A program made the translations under genes and the position numbers. 64,000 nt of DNA from Enoplolaimus lenunculus (taxonomy: Eukaryota; Nematoda; Enoplea; Enoplida; Thoracostomopsidae), in NCBI GenBank assembly GCA_030248215.1, contig JASANG010000535.1, forward strand, positions 62,001 through 126,000. The letters are read 5' to 3'. This document shows positions 58,798 to 64,000 of the stretch, in pieces (position 1 is the first letter of the stretch; each line of letters opens with the position of its first letter). The notes beneath the pieces are model-generated. The model saw only the letters and a program-made list of their open reading frames with translations. It was not told where the DNA came from and did no database searches.

Positions 58798-60448
58798 AAC
58801 AAGTATCAGACTTTATAACCTTTTCAATCAAATTTATTACAAAATTACTTGCCACTTCAAGCTCGAAATAACATCATCTACAGGTTAAAAATTTTGTCAG
58901 AGCCGGATTTCGATTTATTGACGGAGTGACTTTGCATTGTACCATGCTACACACAGCAAAGTGCAGTTGTGTATTTTTGGAAAGGCAGGCGCAGTAATTC
59001 TTCTAAAATTATGAAGGGGGCTAACTTATTTCGCGACATATGCGTTGTAGGAAATGCTTTTAGACCCACAACATAATACAAATACTTGCTTAAGCAGTAT
59101 TGGGATGTAATGACTGTTCTGAAATGTGATGCAGAAGTTCCACATACTATACGGTACCGGCAGAGCAGTGGCTACGCCTTGCGAACCCCCCTCCTTGCAG
59201 TCCGCCGAGGCCCGCTTAAGATTTAATGAGGTTCCCAAATGATATAAGGCAAATACGATCCACTTGAGCGTTATGTTTTCGGCGTCTGATGGTTTTAGAA
59301 TGGCAAAGTTTAGGCTAATTTTCTGCAGGTGTGAACAAGACATTCACTAAGTGACTGCTGACTAAGTCAGACCTCCTGAAGGTGCCAGGCCCTCCTAGGT
59401 GAAGTAGAGGGTGTTAGTCTCGGCTGTGAGTACAGCCATCGGCGAGATATATCTGTTACATGTAGCGAAACGAGTCTCATAGAAATACATGCTCATTGGC
59501 ACAGCAGACCAGGATTCATGGTGGAGAATCTGAAGTTGGACGAGTCATTCCCGTTCACTGCAGTTAGCTTCGGTTAAAGTACTGTATAATTTGTTTGCAA
59601 GCGAAGCGATATAAAAGCCAAGCGTAAGAATACACCAAGATTTACGGATTGCAACGACTGCCCAAACGACAATTGTCCAAATGCGGCGCAATTATTGCCC
59701 AAACGCCAAACTCACAACAATTATCTGTATCTATGATTGCCAATTTTTAAATTTAAGTTTAGTAATGTTTCTTTGAACAGATTTGTGAATCAGGGGTTTT
59801 TTGGAAAGGGTGCCTTTTCGGCAGTGAAGTAAGGTGAAAACTTTTGTTTTGCCCTCTGACATATGACAGAACAATTTGTGGCTCGTGTTTAGATGTGAAA
59901 ACTTGCGTCAAACTCTTGAGTGAGTCCCGAACGTATTGGCAGAGCATGGATTTCTGTGCTGGGAAATTTGGAGGCTGGTCAAGACCATTAACAGTTTTAG
60001 CAATACTGCGAAATTTTGAAGTTAAATGTTGTTGAATCAGTATTTTGCAAATCGCAGTAAGTGTGACTCAGGGGTGGAGGTACGGAATCTGGACCTTTAG
60101 CATTTTGATAAAAAGCGGTCCATCCTATAGATCTCGTCGAGCTGAATTCAACGGTATCATTTTTATGTAGCTCCCCCTGACTCAGGCATACTCAGTTGTA
60201 TCGGATAAGTACACTGAACACAATCGAACCCTGCAGTTTAAGTGACGGAATAGTCAGTCGATGGTTTGGAGTTAGCTTGGGCAAAAGCGTAGTGAAACTA
60301 TACAAACTACCAAATGAGTAGAAAGTTGAGACATGTGCATTGCGTTAGTAGCGAACACATTGCGAGCGAAGCGAGCTAGAAGTCAGACACACATTTAGTC
60401 AACGTAAAATATCGCAAAAATTTTCACAGTAGAAGTCGGAAGCAAAAC

Positions 60449-60531
60449 TATTGGGGCGCTTAAGCCCTGAAGCCCTTGTAACAATTCAAAATTTATTGGG
60501 GCGCTTAAGCCCTGAAGCCCTTGTAACAATT
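60449..60531 (+). repeat. Near-perfect tandem duplication
   Basis: A segment beginning ATTGGGGCGCTTAAGCCCTG and running through aagcccttgtaacaatt occurs twice, separated by a few bases (period about 44). Each unit has a small hairpin (ggcgcttaagcccc-like). Confidence 0.8.
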
Positions 60532-61244
60532 ACGTACACCACTAAGGTCTATCTTAATCAGTAAACTAATTGACATTCTGATTCTGTAAAATGGTTAGAA
60601 CCGCAGTTTGGGATTTCTTCATTCTTTCTGTCTTCCTTAATATGTTTTGAAATGTAAATGAAATTTTTTACGGTCAATCGTGCACAGAAAACGCCGTTCG
60701 TCTTGCTATATATTTTTTGTTGCTGAGAGTGCATACATATGCTACTATATATGCACACTACATTATGTATTATTTACACTCAAAAACATACCAACGATTT
60801 TATCCCTGGATTGGAGGGAATAACCTAATAGGTTTTTGCGAACAATCATTGTGAGCGAGAAAATGCTTATGAACGTTTAGGATCCCGCTGATTATACTCC
60901 AAAGCCTGCCGTAAACGTGTCATTTTTCGCGTGTATCCAGAAATTTCAGGGGGATGTATCGCCCGTCGCACTATTATTAACGTTACACACATTTTAAATC
61001 TGTATGCAGTCAGTTTATACGAACAGAGAGTAGTTTCTCGATAAGTTGTAGTGAATTTTTTATTTTGTAGTCTCAAGTTGTAGTGTACGAACTAGTACAA
61101 GTTTCCCTGTTTTATGGTATATGATGTGTATTGTATATATAGTAGTTTGTGTGGCAGAGGCAGTAATGTTGCAGTTTAAAAATTGTGTACACCACAAGCA
61201 TTTTTGCCATACTTTGGTATTTTAGCGGTTATTTGGTTGTAGTC

Positions 61245-61490
61245 ACTAGTCAGACATCTCGTCGACCCCGACAATTTGAACTTTGAAGACTCAACAGCTT
61301 GCCAGCTAGCAGTAGCTAGGGTACGACAGCTTGTCGACCCGAAAATTTGGCTCTCTTAGACGAGCCGAATCGAGTCGATGAGATCAGGGCGATAAGATGA
61401 TGTGTGGATGAGATGTTGGGGCGACAAGTTGATGGGGTGGACGAGATGCGGTATTACGAGTTGTCGACCGACGAGTTGTAAGTGAAAAAA
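61245..61490. repeat. TCGTCGACC-rich repeat
   Basis: Words tcgtcgaccccgacaattt, cttgtcgacccgaaaattt and gagttgtcgaccgacgag recur in both orientations around a ggatgagatg middle. This suggests a short inverted-repeat element. Confidence 0.45.
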
Positions 61491-62077
61491 CGTTTGCTAG
61501 CGAATAGCTGAACGCAGTTTTACTAAAATTTTACCCCAAAAGGTTCGTTTTAATTCCTGATGGAAGCGTTGGCGTGGGTGTCGTCCTTCCATTGGATACT
61601 CCTGTGAGTGTTGCCGTCGAAAGGTATCCTTAAACTAAGTTAATGCTTTTGTTGGTTTAGCAAGCCAAACGGAACGGTCACGGTTTGCCGTAGTCAACAT
61701 TTTCAAAGAGAAATTTAACGTTCGATATCTTGTAGAATTTATTTATTCATTTGCAAATGGTACGCTGTCTGCAAATGAGGAATTCGTTATATTATTAGCG
61801 AGTGGGGCTAGGAACTGTATTTTCATTGGTTGCCGATGCTAAATGAACTGACTGTTTGCGCGTTAGATTATTATGCAGCAGTTCGCTCAGTTCTTTCAGT
61901 GCAGCCGATGTTATCGACAACGCATATTATAACATACGTATATAATTATTAGTTGACAACAGCGTTTTTTTGTTGAATAGTTCGTATAATCTACGTATCA
62001 ATTTTGACACACTGTGTGTAAGAAGTATATAGTTAAAAATAAGATAGTTTGCCTATAGGACCGTGATTAGGCTACAC

Positions 62078-62305
62078 TTCCGTTATCCACCCATTTCCCT
62101 CGCCGGTCATCAAGGTCCCACGATTCACGGAAGCTCCATACGATCCTCCCAGGACTTTAGTAGTTCATCGTACTCGTCATACGGTGCCGTTCGTCACCGT
62201 GAGTTATCGTACTCAAATTACACACGTATGATACCGTATAGTGACGGACTATGACGCACGATGACGGACGGCGCCGTACGTCAACAAAAGTGTATCCACA
62301 ACCCT
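62078..62305. repeat. CCGTC-rich element (copy 3)
   Basis: It contains atgacggacggcgccgtacg and a reverse-complement match to 25570-25640. It ends gtgtatccacaaccctaag. The open frame 62063-62254 across it is an artefact. Confidence 0.6.
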
Positions 62306-63519
62306 AAGAGTTTAATTGGTTGGTATTGGATTGCTTGTCAGAATCTAGAATAAATTCCATGTTGATGCGGTAGAAAGAGTCTTGCCGCGTTAATTATGCG
62401 TTGTAAGAAACGACTTGGATGGATAATCGAATAGTAATTTTGTTTAACACGTATTTGGGACCAAAATTATTGGCTGGCTGGTTTAAGACGTCACATGTTG
62501 TGATTTTATTTTAGTCTTCTTATATACAATGTTATAGGTATTGACTGAGTGCATTATGTACATATAATACAGTTAATTCTCGTTTAATAATCCGGCTGGT
62601 TGCTTCACGACGAAATCTATCACCGTCCTCTGCTGCTATATCTGCGACGCGGCAGTACGACCAAAGCGATCATTGCCAGCCATGTCGGCCAATTGACCGC
62701 GGGACCGACGGCGGCTACGTTGCTGCTTTAACGACAAAAAATAATCGACATAAAAATTAGATAATAAAACAATACGAACATTATATATAGTTTTTTTGTT
62801 GTTTTTAATAATTGTATATTATTTATGTGAGATCTGTGCTCCAGTACGTGAGCACGTCAAATACTTAAACGCCGATATAACCATATGTATTTAACTGTTT
62901 CTGGTTAAATTTTGTTAATATTTTAAAGTTGGATGTCGGCCACTCGTGTGTGTACGATATTAGTTTAGCCTTTTCGGAAGTTTACAACCTTAACAGTCAC
63001 AGTGTGTGATCTGTTGGGGCGGCAACTGTATATTCTAGCCAAGCTGTTATTGGCTACTAGTAAACCAACGACTTGATACTCGAATTTGGTCGGTTGTGTT
63101 GTCGTAGTGGCGAGATTTTCATTGTCAGCAAACCATAGGAATCGTTTGAGCTGCAGAACACATTTGAAGATTTGTCTTGTTTTAAAGCAGGTTTACGTTT
63201 TAGTCATTATACGTAATTCGGCATCATTCTTCGATTCAGAAATTGATTTGCGATGCAGGTAAGGGATAATTTATATACGTACAGAATAGATTATACGTAT
63301 GTCGTTGAACAGTCTGATATTGAGGCCAATTAGCAATTGACTTCGGCCAGTGTACTATTTTGAGCAAAAAGCAATTAGACCTAGGCCAAATAGCGATTAT
63401 GAGTTGTAGCAAAAATGACAGTGAAGTAAAACCTACGCTGATTGGTTAACGGTATTTACTCTGACTCTCTATAAGCTCAATATCAGTTTAGCCTAGGTTT
63501 AACTGCTGTTGCATAAAAT

Positions 63520-63610
63520 AGCAGATTGGCCTGGTCCAATTAGTAATTGGCCTGGGCCAATTAGTAATTGGCCTGGACCAACTAGTAATTGGTCTGAATA
63601 GCAGATTGGC
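63520..63610 (+). repeat. Short tandem repeat (aattagtaattggcctggnc)
   Basis: About four diverged units of ggccaattagtaattggcct, each a near-palindrome, at the window's right end. Confidence 0.65.
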
Positions 63611-64000
63611 CTACTACATATATATGGTAGGTACTGAAGTTGTCGTTTGTGAAGACATGGCTTGATTGTTTGCAAAAATGCCTATTTTAGTGCTAGTCAC
63701 ACAGACTGATGCTGCTATACATATATATGTGTTCATTTAGGGTAGCAGAAAATGTTGAATTGAAACACAGCTGTGTCAATATGTTATGTACATAATGAAA
63801 ATATCAGATCGATTTTTGTAAAATCGTGAAATACGTATGTACTAAGGGTTGAGCGATAATTCGGCATTTTACCGGAGGTGAGTTAAGGTGGGTCCGTAAG
63901 CAGATAGAGTCCCTAAACAATGATTAGAGTACATAAATGTCAATTATCCCTTGTAGCGGATAAATGACTTCAGGACCAAATAAAGTTGAGTTCGAAACTT

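Larger units (their letters stand above)
55559..64000. other. Non-coding region, possible first intron of the 55122 gene
   Basis: No convincing exon was found. Contents are a CCGATA element split by other sequence (57885-58797), a dispersed AT-rich element (58260-58740), a tandem duplication (60449-60531), a tcgtcgacc-rich repeat (61245-61490), a CCGTC-rich element (62078-62305) and a ggccaattagtaattggcc tandem (63520-63600). Confidence 0.5.

Noticed and set aside
59026-59343. 105-codon minus-strand frame
   Set aside because: No domain or homologue is recognised, and it overlaps repeat-like sequence. Not enough support to call a gene.
62063-62254. 63-codon frame rich in Ser/Tyr
   Set aside because: It lies entirely within the CCGTC-rich repeat family shared with 25541-25706.

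Overview
The window is AT-rich nuclear DNA from an animal, most likely an invertebrate. Spliced genes with GT-AG introns are visible, one of them (Salvador) a Hippo-pathway scaffold. Most of the sequence between and inside genes consists of short non-autonomous DNA transposons and tRNA-derived SINEs. I cannot name the species, and I see no bacterial-type operons, CRISPR arrays, rRNA genes or virus-like elements.

Three genes could be rebuilt from the sequence with all exon joints in frame. (1) 4455-10615, minus strand: a three-exon Salvador/SAV1 gene of about 1282 codons, with one clear WW domain and a C-terminal SARAH domain, separated by a spacer of about 517 residues. (2) 16823-26973, minus strand: an eleven-exon PP2A regulatory subunit of the B56 alpha/beta/epsilon class (about 757 aa) with long low-complexity tails at both ends. 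(3) 37394-39035, plus strand: a four-exon DAP1 gene (105 aa), an mTOR-linked autophagy regulator. A fourth locus starts at 55122 (plus): a probable 5' coding exon of unknown function with a good donor at 55558; its remaining exons were not recognised.

Layout: 1-4450 is repeat-rich intergenic DNA. Salvador occupies 4.4-10.6 kb, with a MITE in intron 1 and a large hairpin in intron 2. 10.6-16.8 kb holds several transposon families. The B56 gene occupies 16.8-27 kb; its intron 6 holds a 1.1 kb inverted-repeat transposon and a recent 369-bp tandem array that triplicates the first part of exon 7. 27-37 kb is nested MITEs and a cluster of tRNA-derived SINEs. DAP1 follows, then about 16 kb of repeats (39-55 kb), then the unknown 5' exon and 8 kb of repeat-bearing DNA that may be its first intron.

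The main theme of the non-coding DNA is a set of related MITE families. Several start CAGGGTGYRACCGG, have different interiors, carry CCGGAA-type hexamers near their ends, and are flanked by 8-bp target duplications. This is the signature of hAT-superfamily elements probably moved by one transposase encoded elsewhere. The three known genes touch growth control and stress signalling, but nothing shows that they act as a unit.
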